A DNA stretch of 64,000 bases from CAG-177 sp003514385 (GTDB lineage Bacteria; Bacillota; Clostridia; Oscillospirales; Acutalibacteraceae), in contig JBPPLN010000001.1 in the NCBI GenBank assembly GCA_051920445.1, positions 620,001-684,000 of the forward strand, written 5' to 3'. The position numbers and the translations under genes are program-made. Positions 37,245 through 44,121 of the stretch are shown in pieces. The notes beneath the pieces were generated by a model. It saw only the letters and a list, made by a program, of their open reading frames with translations, was not told the DNA's origin and searched no databases. Each line of letters starts with the position of its first letter. Within the stretch, counting starts at the first letter, position 1.

Positions 37245-38036
37245 TCAATTCGTGCTGTTTGTACCGTCACTGTATGAATATTTGTAGCCGTACTTGTAAC
37301 CGTACTTATCGCTGTATCTGTATTTATAAGAGTATTTAAGCGATTTCATATTCATATCGTTGACTACCACTCCGCACAGGTTTCCGCCTGCGCGATCAAC
37401 CGCTTCAAGAGCCATGCTCAATTCATCGGTTGTGGTCGAGCCCGACTTTGCAACAACCACAACGCCGTCCACGAATGTTGAGATTATCTGCGCATCCGCA
37501 ACCGTATTTATAGGCGGAGTGTCAATAATTATGTAATCATAAGTCTTGGTGCAGCGCTTGATAAACTGCTTCATTATATCCGAAGCAAGAAGTTCGGATG
37601 GATTGGGCGGTATTGTGCCCGTGCACACTATCGACAATGGCAGATTTTCTACCCTCACAAGCTCAAGCGGACCCATACCGGCAAGAAAATCGCAAAGACC
37701 CGTCGATATATCGACTTTCCAAAGTCTGCGCTGAGTGGGCTTACGCATATCCGCGTCGATGAGCAGCGTCTTTTTGCCGAGCATCGCATAGCTTATCGCA
37801 ATATTTGCCGCCGTAAGACTCTTTCCTTCCGAGGGATTCGCGCTCGTTATCGCAAAGACCTTGCACGGACCTTCTTTGTCGGCCTTCATACAAAACATCA
37901 GGCTGGTTCGAAGCTTTACATATGCCTCTTTTATTGCAAAGGGGCTATCGTTGTTTATGAGCCTTTTCCTGTTGACTGAAGCAGTATCAGTCGTCGTTTT
38001 TTTTCGATTTATCATCTTTATCTTTCTTATTTTCAC
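37245..38036 (-). CDS. cpsD: CpsD/CapB-type bacterial tyrosine kinase
   Basis: A 263-residue BY-kinase catalytic subunit. Walker A is SANPSEGKS (65-73), Walker A' is LLIDADMRKP (91-100) and Walker B is IIIDTPP. The C-terminal tail is an unusually dense tyrosine cluster with ten Tyr in about 21 residues, the autophosphorylation sites. The start is a GTG at 38036 lying 50 bases inside cpsC. It is favoured because AAAGGAGGGG sits about ten bases upstream, while the internal ATG at 38015 has only a weak site. It needs the membrane adaptor CpsC for activity and is reversed by CpsB. Confidence 0.88.
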   Translation of the reverse strand: MKIRKIKMINRKKTTTDTASVNRKRLINNDSPFAIKEAYVKLRTSLMFCMKADKEGPCKVFAITSANPSEGKSLTAANIAISYAMLGKKTLLIDADMRKPTQRRLWKVDISTGLCDFLAGMGPLELVRVENLPLSIVCTGTIPPNPSELLASDIMKQFIKRCTKTYDYIIIDTPPINTVADAQIISTFVDGVVVVAKSGSTTTDELSMALEAVDRAGGNLCGVVVNDMNMKSLKYSYKYRYSDKYGYKYGYKYSYSDGTNSTN

Positions 38037-38805
38037 AGCGTATCACCCCTCCTTTCGTAAGTTTCCAATAAGTATGTCCGTTCTCGGTTACATCTATTTC
38101 GGGTATCTGACCCAAAATGGTTACGCCGGATATATTTTCTATATCTTCAGGCAGATATATCGTTGTATCCGAAAGCATCTTAAGTATAAGTACAACCGAA
38201 ATTCCGATAACGCCGATAAGGAAACCTATCGCCGTATCAAAAACGGTTCTCGGAGATGACTTTTCCGCTGCAACCTCCGGTCGGTCGACGACCTCAACTC
38301 CGCCTGCCTTTGTAATTCTGACTATTTCCGTCGGAGCAACATTCGCAAACGACTTTCCGACATCACAGGCAAATTCAGCACTGTTTGATTTAATAACAAC
38401 CTCAAGCAACTGAGTATCCGAAACCACCGAAACCTCGATCATTTCGCTGAGCTCTTTTCTGCTGAGATCCGATTTGTTTCCGAGATCCTTGAGCACCGCA
38501 TCAAGCACCGAGTTGCTTTCAAGTATCTTTGAGTATGTAGTCGCAAGACTCTCTGCCGCCTGAAGGTCACTGTTGTTTATCGTGCTCGCATGATTTGATT
38601 TGTCGGCATTGTTATATACATAGAAGCTCACCCTCGACTCATATGTCGGAGCAATAAGAAATGTCGTAATTAGCCAAACTATGAGCGCACAGACAAAGCC
38701 GGAAATGAGCAGCCAATAAAACTTGCCCAGCAGCAGCCGTGCCGCGCTCCATAATGTTATCTCGTTATTATCCGCCGCATCGGACGAATTTTTTGTTTTT
38801 ACCAT
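37987..38805 (-). CDS. cpsC: CpsC/YveK-type chain-length regulator and kinase activator
   Basis: A 272-residue Wzz-family protein: a transmembrane helix at about 30-52, an extracellular helical domain (ESLATTYSKILESNSVLDAV), a second helix at about 190-213 and a short cytoplasmic tail. The tail is expected to contact and activate CpsD. The Pro-rich segment near helix 2 typical of Wzz is represented by RPEVAAEKSSPRTV. The last 16 codons encode a Lys/Asp run that overlaps the kinase start. Confidence 0.85.
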   Translation of the reverse strand: MVKTKNSSDAADNNEITLWSAARLLLGKFYWLLISGFVCALIVWLITTFLIAPTYESRVSFYVYNNADKSNHASTINNSDLQAAESLATTYSKILESNSVLDAVLKDLGNKSDLSRKELSEMIEVSVVSDTQLLEVVIKSNSAEFACDVGKSFANVAPTEIVRITKAGGVEVVDRPEVAAEKSSPRTVFDTAIGFLIGVIGISVVLILKMLSDTTIYLPEDIENISGVTILGQIPEIDVTENGHTYWKLTKGGVIRCENKKDKDDKSKKNDD

Positions 38806-38843
38806 ACTCTCAATCTATCCTCCAAGTTTCTGTTTTTTCTGTC

Positions 38844-39701
38844 TCATCTTGCACCATTATGCGTAAACACAATTTTAGCTGTCTTAAATATATATTTAAT
38901 ATCGAGCAGAGCCGAACGTGTCTCTATGTACTCGATATCATAGTCGAGTTTGGATTGCGGATCGAGTTCATAGCCTCCGCTTATCTGTGCAAGCCCGGTC
39001 AAGCCGGGCTTAACCGCCAATCGATCGCGGAAATTGGGTATATTACGTTCAAACTTCGCGTAGAAAAACTCTCTCTCGGGACGCGGCCCGACAAAGCTCA
39101 TGTCGCCGGCAATTATGTTCCACATCTGCGGCAATTCGTCTATTCTCGTCTTTCTCAAAAATTTTCCTACGCGCGTAACTCTCCGGTCATCGACTTTTGC
39201 CCATTGGGGACCGTTTTCTTCGGCGTCTGTATGCATTGAGCGGAACTTATACATCATAAACGGTTTTCCGTCTTTCCCGAGGCGCTCCTGCTTAAACAGC
39301 ACCGGACCTTTTGAATCAAGCTTTATCGCAGCAGCAATTATCGGCATAAATAAAAACAAAACGAGACCCACGACAATAGCTGCCACAATGTCGAAGGCTC
39401 GTTTAAAGAACAAATATGCCTTGCTTCCCGAGACCTTCAGAGTCTCAGGAACAGCTCTTTTTGTAACTTTTAATTCATTAATTTCTAAACCGTTAACTTC
39501 TTCCGTACTGAACCAATACTGTGCGTTTCCCGTTTCCATAGCAACCACATACTGAAAAGCCCACTGCTTTTCAGTATCCCCCGGTCTCCTCTCTTCCTGT
39601 TTTCCCCACAAATCTCCTATACGATACCCGAGTGGCATCATAGCTGTCAAACAGCTCATAAAAAATATAAAAAAACGAATGGGAACACCCGTTTTATACA
39701 C
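38844..39701 (-). CDS. initiating sugar-1-phosphate transferase (CpsE/WcaJ C-terminal type)
   Basis: A 285-residue polyisoprenyl-phosphate hexose-1-phosphate transferase. A membrane helix at about 106-130 (FDIVAAIVVGLVLFLF) is followed by the catalytic core KFRSMHTDAEENGP, RKTRIDELPQMWNI, DMSFVGPRPERE and PGLTGLAQISG. It loads the first sugar phosphate onto undecaprenyl phosphate. It lacks the four extra N-terminal helices of long CpsE/WbaP proteins, so it is the short PglC-like form with an about 95-residue extension. Start is uncertain: the open frame begins at GTG 39701 without a clear ribosome binding site and overlaps a short upstream frame; ATG at 39641 is an alternative. Confidence 0.82.
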   Translation of the reverse strand: MYKTGVPIRFFIFFMSCLTAMMPLGYRIGDLWGKQEERRPGDTEKQWAFQYVVAMETGNAQYWFSTEEVNGLEINELKVTKRAVPETLKVSGSKAYLFFKRAFDIVAAIVVGLVLFLFMPIIAAAIKLDSKGPVLFKQERLGKDGKPFMMYKFRSMHTDAEENGPQWAKVDDRRVTRVGKFLRKTRIDELPQMWNIIAGDMSFVGPRPEREFFYAKFERNIPNFRDRLAVKPGLTGLAQISGGYELDPQSKLDYDIEYIETRSALLDIKYIFKTAKIVFTHNGAR

Positions 39702-39753
39702 AATTTGACATTTTTCGCAGAGTTATCTCATCCATGAAATAACTATATTCCAT
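39694..39753 (-). CDS. possible 19-residue leader peptide
   Basis: ATG at 39753, a few bases from the expected transcription start, opens a 19-codon frame (MEYSYFMDEITLRKMSNCV). Its stop overlaps the GTG start of the sugar transferase as GTGTATAA. The arrangement would allow translational coupling of the transferase, which has no ribosome binding site of its own. Alternatively it is the true N-terminus separated by a one-base error. Confidence 0.3.
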   Translation of the reverse strand: MEYSYFMDEITLRKMSNCV

Positions 39754-39763
39754 TTTCTGACTA

Positions 39764-39792
39764 ATTATAACACGATAATACCAAAATAGCAA
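39764..39792 (-). promoter_or_regulatory. promoter of the capsule locus
   Basis: Minus-strand TTGCTA, 17-base spacer, TATAAT. It is the only strong promoter found upstream of the whole cps cluster. From 39793 to 40067 I see nothing else. Confidence 0.65.
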
Positions 39793-40067
39793 TGTCTATT
39801 TAGCAAATAAGCTCATTTTTGCCGTAAAATTTTTCCGTTCTAAAAAGTGATGCCGCAAATAGCCAAATTTCAACACTTTTTAATGCTTCATACAAATATA
39901 CGCAACATATATTTTAATCCGCAAGGAAATTAAATGAACTTGAAAGTAAATTTTATATCGATAAAAAAATAAAATTTCTAAATCAGCAAAAGGTCGATTA
40001 AAGCAGTCCGCCTCACCGCTATTCAAAGTACAACCAACCCGGCAGAAAAATGGATTCAAAATTCATA

Positions 40068-40931
40068 TCATCTACGCTTGTTATATACGAACATCCCCAC
40101 TCCCGCGCCACAGATAAGGACATAGCCTATAACGCTCAAGACATCCGGCACATCCCCGAAGACGAAAAATCCGAGCGCCGCGGCGAAGAGCACCTGCGTG
40201 TAGTCATAGACCGATATCTCCTTCGCCGGTGCGCAGATATACGCCCGAGTTATTCCTATCTGACCGACGCAGGCGAAAGTCCCCGCGAGGACGAGATAAA
40301 TAAGCTGCATAGCGCTCATATGCTTGTAGCCCGATATCATAAACGGCAGGCACAGCGCGCACGAAAACGCAGAGAACCAGAAGATTATCCGCTTGCTGTC
40401 CTCTTTTCTTGAGCCGAGGCGGCGCACGAAAGTATAGGCTATTCCCGCACCCGCTCCGCCGAGAAGCCCCGCGACAGCCGCGAGCACTTCGGGATTGTCA
40501 AACCCCGGCTTTATGATGCACATGCTGCCCGCGAACGCAACGCACACGCCCGCTATCTGAACTATGCTCGGGCGCTCTTTGAGCAGGATAACCGAGAATA
40601 TTATCGCAAAAAACGGCGACAGTTTGTTGAGCATATTCGCGTCCGACAGGTTGAGTTTGCCTATTGCATAGAAATTGCACAGCATGCCGAGAGTTCCGAA
40701 AAAGCAGCGCCCGAAGAGATCGGGGATATTCTTTTTTGCGGGCACGAACCCTGTTTTATCGCGCAGCATCATGATAAAAATAAAAATCAGCGCAATAAAA
40801 TTCCTGAAAAACGCCTTCTGAAACGATGGCAGGTCTCCCGCGAGCTTGATAAACATCGACATCAGCGAAAAGCCGAACGCCGCCAAAATTATATAGAAAA
40901 CACCTTTTGTTTTTGAGCTGAGTTTTGTCAT
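40068..40931 (-). CDS. EamA/DMT family transporter
   Basis: A 287-residue protein with ten predicted helices in two EamA repeats (about 5-135 and 148-285), characteristic of the drug/metabolite transporter superfamily. Typical elements are the FRNFIALIF start of helix 2 and EISVYDYTQVLFAAALGFFVFGD in the second repeat. Substrate is unknown; relatives export amino acids, nucleosides or drugs. It follows the sugar kinase remnant on the same strand, separated by a terminator, so it probably has its own promoter. Confidence 0.82.
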   Translation of the reverse strand: MTKLSSKTKGVFYIILAAFGFSLMSMFIKLAGDLPSFQKAFFRNFIALIFIFIMMLRDKTGFVPAKKNIPDLFGRCFFGTLGMLCNFYAIGKLNLSDANMLNKLSPFFAIIFSVILLKERPSIVQIAGVCVAFAGSMCIIKPGFDNPEVLAAVAGLLGGAGAGIAYTFVRRLGSRKEDSKRIIFWFSAFSCALCLPFMISGYKHMSAMQLIYLVLAGTFACVGQIGITRAYICAPAKEISVYDYTQVLFAAALGFFVFGDVPDVLSVIGYVLICGAGVGMFVYNKRR

Positions 40932-40999
40932 AGGCTTCCGCCTTTGTATTTGATAGCGCGGCGCGCTCCGAATATTATTATACCACCGATGTCAAAATA

Positions 41000-41031
41000 T
41001 AAAAAATCCGGAACGCCGAAGCACTCCGGAT
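41000..41031 (-). terminator. terminator after the sugar kinase remnant
   Basis: ATCCGGA and TCCGGAT (41006-41031) form the stem with a CGAA-containing loop, then TTTTTTATATTTT on the minus strand: a strong intrinsic terminator. Confidence 0.8.
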
Positions 41032-41045
41032 AGATTATCAAAGCT

Positions 41046-41473
41046 TCACAGCAGGCTCTCGCCGCGCTCTTCGAGAAATTTCTTAACTTCATCAAGCGTC
41101 GGTCTCGACGCGGACGCGCCCGGGCGCGAGACTGCGACAGCCGAAGCCGCCTAGACAATTTTCAGCGCGCGTTCTGCACCGAATCGGTCGAGCATCGCGA
41201 AGAAAAAGCCGAGGAAAGTGTCCCCCGCCGCCGTTGTGTCAACAACAGGCACGCTGAATATTTCGCAATAGAAGGTGTCATTCTCAGTGCGGCAGAACGC
41301 ACCGTCCGCGCCGAGGGTCAGCAACACACTTGCTCGCGGGAATTTTTGCGAGAACGCGCCGAGTATCTTTTCGGTCTCGGTCTCCCCCGTGAGTTCTTCT
41401 GCTTCAGTCTCGTTGACAACGAACCAATCTATATTTTCGAGCGGATAAGACAATATCTCCGCACCGAATGCTC
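41046..41473 (-). pseudogene. 5'-truncated PfkB/ribokinase family sugar kinase with in-frame stop
   Basis: The C-terminal half of a ribokinase-like enzyme: IDWFVVNETEAEELTG, VLLTLGADGAFC, then the catalytic DTTAAGDTFLGFF (the GAGD anion hole and base are intact as AAGD). A TAG at about 41154 interrupts the frame just before AASAVAVSRPGASASRPT, the normal ending, which closes with TGA at 41046. Homology stops abruptly at about 41473; the N-terminal 150 or so residues are absent and foreign-looking DNA begins. So the gene was cut by an insertion or deletion and later acquired a nonsense codon. Confidence 0.8.
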
Positions 41474-41697
41474 ATGTACGGTAGAGAAGCACAAAGCAAA
41501 ACAAGGACAGCCAGCCCTGCCACTATTCCGAAGTCAGGGGAACGCAATAGAAAAATTCATAGCTGTATGCTATACTTAATTAGCATTTGAACATATCAAG
41601 CTGACACAGCAATCTCTTTGCTTGCCGTTAATGCGCGTCTACCAATAGTCCGCAGAAAGCAAGAGTAGCGTAAAGGTATAAAAATTTCAAACTTCTT

Positions 41698-41723
41698 TGT
41701 AACGAAATTCCGATTTCTCCGTC
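41698..41723 (+). promoter_or_regulatory. ECF-type autoregulatory promoter
   Basis: TGTAAC, exactly 16 bases, CGTC. This matches the TGxAAC-N16-CGTx architecture recognised by Bacillus/Clostridium ECF sigma factors and precedes the ECF gene itself. The rest of 41474-41756 shows no gene. Confidence 0.7.
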
Positions 41724-41756
41724 TAACCTATGAAGCTGAAGGAGGTGATGACAAGT

Positions 41757-42242
41757 ATGGACTATGAAAAGCTCTATAAAGCCTACTATTTACAGGTATA
41801 CTCGTATACTATTTCTCTTGCCAAAAATCGTGAGATAGCAGAGGAAATCACGCAGAACACATTCTATAAGGCTGTTTCTACAACATCACAATTCAAAGGT
41901 AAGTCAGATGAATTGACATGGCTCTGCTCCATAGCAAAAAATCTTTACCATGATGAAATGCGAAGCCGTCAGCGAGTAGCTGATGTGAGTGAAATCAATG
42001 ACTTGCCATCAAATGAAAATGTTGAGAACTCAGTTGCAGATTCTGACATGGCGTTCCGCATACACCTCGTTCTTCACCGTTTGGAAGAACCATACAAAGA
42101 AGTCTTTCAGCTTCGCGTATTCGGGGAACTATCTTTTTCACAAATCGCTGCAATTTTTGGAAAAACAGAATCATGGGCGAGAGTTACTTATCATCGTGCA
42201 AAGCTAAAAATTCAAGAAAGGATGGATGAAAAGCATGAGTAA
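41757..42242 (+). CDS. ECF sigma-70 factor
   Basis: A 161-residue two-domain sigma factor. Region 2 (about 1-75) contains YSYTISLAKNREIAEEITQN and the promoter-melting segment ending TWLCSIAKN. Region 4 (about 100-155) holds the helix-turn-helix LSFSQIAAIFGKTESWARVT. The start is the ATG at 41757 because a perfect AAGGAGGTGA lies eight bases upstream; an in-frame ATG at 41730 has none. It overlaps its anti-sigma gene and would be held at the membrane until a surface stress releases it. The regulon probably includes its own promoter. The composition is more AT-rich than the neighbouring V-ATPase genes. Confidence 0.88.
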   Translation: MDYEKLYKAYYLQVYSYTISLAKNREIAEEITQNTFYKAVSTTSQFKGKSDELTWLCSIAKNLYHDEMRSRQRVADVSEINDLPSNENVENSVADSDMAFRIHLVLHRLEEPYKEVFQLRVFGELSFSQIAAIFGKTESWARVTYHRAKLKIQERMDEKHE

Positions 42243-42939
42243 ACAATGCGATATTGTTCGAGATATTCTTCCACTGTATGTTGACGGTGCTTGCAGCGAA
42301 GCAAGCGCAGAGATAGTAAAAGAGCATTTGAACGCCTGTGCTGACTGTAACGCAATTTATCAGAAATTGCTTTCTCACACGAACGAAGATGTTCTTCACA
42401 AAGAAAGCGAAAGCGTTATTATGCGCCATGAGGCAAAAGAAAAGCAGAGAGGCAGAAAAAAGATAACGATTGCTGTTCTCGTTTCCATCGCTCTTTGTAC
42501 CATTGCAATTTTTACAGCTCTCTTTCTGTTGCCTATAAACATTGCTTATGAGCCTGTCAAAATCGACTTCCCATTTGAGGTTGAAGATGTCGAAAGCGTT
42601 GAAATGTACCACTATGACGGAGTGCCTGCATCAGCAGAAAAGAAAATAGTTGTTGCTGAAAATGATATAAAGACCCTGTATGATAAGTTCAAGGGCTTAT
42701 CCTTAAAAGACAAAACAACTGAGGAAACTGCCGGAGCAGATGTGACCAGCTTTAGATTTAACCTCTCAGATGGAACAAGCTACGATTTGATTTACGCCTG
42801 CTATGGAGTTAAAAACGGCGAATTGAAGTCAGAAGCAGGCGGTTTTAAGTATTTCACAAGTGCGGATATTGGCTCTTATTGGAACAATTTGAATACGGAA
42901 CTTGAAGCAATTCCTATCAATGAGAGTGAATTGCCGTGA
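42235..42939 (+). CDS. zinc-binding membrane anti-sigma factor
   Basis: A 234-residue protein with a cytoplasmic zinc-finger anti-sigma domain (His31-x3-Cys35-x2-Cys38 in HLNACADC, preceded by ILPLYVDGACSE) and one transmembrane helix at about 76-99. The extracytoplasmic domain of about 135 residues (SVEMYHYDGVPASAEKK, LSDGTSYDLIYACYG) is not one I recognise and is probably the sensor. The ATG at 42235 overlaps the sigma stop as ATGAGTAA; an ATG at 42226 is possible but too close to the AAAGGA site. Confidence 0.83.
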   Translation: MSKQCDIVRDILPLYVDGACSEASAEIVKEHLNACADCNAIYQKLLSHTNEDVLHKESESVIMRHEAKEKQRGRKKITIAVLVSIALCTIAIFTALFLLPINIAYEPVKIDFPFEVEDVESVEMYHYDGVPASAEKKIVVAENDIKTLYDKFKGLSLKDKTTEETAGADVTSFRFNLSDGTSYDLIYACYGVKNGELKSEAGGFKYFTSADIGSYWNNLNTELEAIPINESELP

Positions 42940-42963
42940 GCAGATAGCAAACCCAGCCGAGCC

Positions 42964-43007
42964 TGTCAACGGTCAAGATGAACGGCGGAAATGCGCCGCC
43001 GTTGACA
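42964..43007. repeat. inverted repeat downstream of the anti-sigma gene
   Basis: TGTCAACGG (42964-42972) with CCGTTGACA (42999-43007) and an inner CGGCG/CGCCG pair. It may terminate the sigma/anti-sigma unit. I have an impression of similar sequence at the edges of gut conjugative elements, but cannot verify it here. Confidence 0.6.
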
Positions 43008-43034
43008 GCCCCGCCCGTCTTTGCTGTTCGGTAA

Positions 43035-43064
43035 TCATAACCACTAGTAAACTAGTGGTTATGA
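43035..43064. repeat. perfect 14-bp palindrome
   Basis: TCATAACCACTAGT, two bases, ACTAGTGGTTATGA. No U-tract follows, so it is more likely a REP-like or mobile-element sequence than a terminator. Confidence 0.7.
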
Positions 43065-43096
43065 TTTGGCGGCGGAAAAATACAAATTATTGCGCG

Positions 43097-43131
43097 AAAA
43101 ATCCCGATGCAGTGCATAACCGCATCGGGAT
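43097..43131 (-). terminator. minus-strand terminator with no evident gene
   Basis: ATCCCGATGC (43101-43110) pairs with GCATCGGGAT (43122-43131), followed on the minus strand by TTTTTCGCG. It would end transcripts coming from 43.2-43.4 kb. Confidence 0.6.
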
Positions 43132-43183
43132 AAAGCATGTCATAATTTCAATTTAAAGCATTGACGCTGCCTTTTAGGACGCA

Positions 43184-43273
43184 TCACTCCCCTATCGGCT
43201 CCGACTTCCGGGTGTTCGAGCCGAAATAGATACCGGAACGGCCGAACCGATTGGAAATCACGGTTTCGTGCTT
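43184..43273 (-). pseudogene. short coding remnant
   Basis: An open stretch ending ISNRFGRSGIYFGSNTRK...IGE then TGA, preceded in frame by TAA at 43274-43276. It reads like the tail of a mobile-element gene whose body has been lost, but I cannot name the family. The rest of 43140-43470 shows nothing else. Confidence 0.25.
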
Positions 43274-43474
43274 TTATTTCAGACCTTTTACAAGTTTAAT
43301 AATCTGAACGGAGAAGGTCACAGATAATTCTGCAAGTTTATTTTTCTTTTATATTCGTATCACCTGTTTATATAGACAGTATATCCTAAATCCGAACATT
43401 GTTCAATGACGCCGACGCTGTGCGCCCGATGATGTCGCTTGCGCTCCGAAATGTTGCTGTTCGCTTCGCTCACA

Positions 43475-43644
43475 GTGAAATAATTTGCTCTGCAAATTGT
43501 GAAATTTGACGCTTCGCATCAAGTGAATGTGAAACAAATCCTCACCGCCGCAGCGATTTCACACGCCGCAGGCGTATTTCACATTTGCAAAGCAAATATT
43601 TCACATCGAAGATATTTCACTCGTTCCGACGGAACGAATTTCAC
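43475..43644. repeat. GTGAAAT-bounded hairpin array A
   Basis: A series of short palindromes (for example ATTTGC-N3/4-GCAAAT, CGCC-GCA-GGCG, TTCGTTCC-GAC-GGAACGAA). They are separated by GTGAAAT in the left half and by ATTTCAC in the right half, so the whole array is also an imperfect inverted repeat. Confidence 0.75.
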
Positions 43645-43738
43645 CGAAAAAGCATTTGCAATCCTCTGCAAAAATACTTCTTATAGCTTCTACAATGTCT
43701 AAAAGCTACATTGCCTGCGTTTTATAAATATAACTCCT

Positions 43739-43918
43739 GTGAAATATCCTGCTGACGCAGGATGTGAAATGTTTGCCTTACGGCAAATGTGAAATATTGC
43801 TCCTTCGTCGCAATGTGAAATAAAATTCGTTCTCCACGCGCCGCAGGCGTATTTCACATTTGCAAAGCAATATTTCACATCGAAGATATTTCACTCGTTT
43901 CGACGGAACGAATTTCAC
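43739..43918. repeat. GTGAAAT-bounded hairpin array B
   Basis: Second array of the same design. Its last 80 bases (43839-43918) match 43564-43644 of array A except for one base missing and one substitution. Its left half has different hairpins (CCTGC-N4-GCAGG, TTTGCC-N3-GGCAAA, ATTGC-N8-GCAAT) with the same GTGAAAT punctuation. Confidence 0.78.
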
Positions 43919-43920
43919 TG

Positions 43921-43949
43921 AAAAAAGCACGCAATAAGCGTGCTTTTTT
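43921..43949 (-). terminator. bidirectional terminator after tRNA-Leu
   Basis: AAAAAA-GCACGC-AATAA-GCGTGC-TTTTTT; symmetric, immediately past the CCA end of the tRNA on the minus strand. Confidence 0.85.
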
Positions 43950-43951
43950 CA

Positions 43952-44038
43952 TGGTGCGGGCGACCGGACTTGAACCGGTACGGTGTCACCACCGAGGGAT
44001 TTTAAGTCCCTTGCGTCTGCCGATTTCGCCACGCCCGC
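43952..44038 (-). tRNA. tRNA-Leu (UAA anticodon)
   Basis: An 87-base class II tRNA with acceptor stem GCGGGCG/CGCCCGC, encoded CCA end, D-loop GGCAGAC, anticodon arm AGGGA-CTTAAAA-TCCCT, a long variable arm and the T-arm CCGGTTCAAGTCCGG. The UAA anticodon with long variable arm gives leucine. Its 3' end faces the repeat-rich, island-like region, a common integration geometry, although no duplicated tRNA end was found near 41.47 kb. Confidence 0.97.
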
Positions 44039-44050
44039 ATATTAATAATG

Positions 44051-44074
44051 ACCGCCGGAGGCTTTTCCGGCGGT
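44051..44074 (-). terminator. terminator of the V-ATPase operon
   Basis: ACCGCCGGA (44051-44059) pairs with TCCGGCGGT (44066-44074), 48 bases beyond the atpD stop, with a moderate U-rich tail (CATTATTAAT). Confidence 0.6.
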
Positions 44075-44121
44075 TATTATTATATTGTATTATCCGATGT
44101 TTGTCAACAAATTTGTGCTTT

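Noticed and set aside
40928..41158. 76-codon Arg-rich frame overlapping the DMT transporter start
   Set aside because: Out of frame with the sugar kinase remnant it overlaps; the kinase frame gives recognisable homology, this one does not.
43499..43702. 67-codon frame in the hairpin region
   Set aside because: Built entirely of palindromic repeat DNA; no start signal.
43475..43918. CRISPR array
   Set aside because: The conserved unit is only seven bases, spacers are themselves palindromic and unequal, orientation flips mid-array, and no cas gene is in the window.
43952..44038. Attachment-site duplication of the tRNA-Leu 3' end
   Set aside because: No copy of the tRNA end was found near the truncated kinase at about 41.47 kb, so integration at this tRNA stays unproven.
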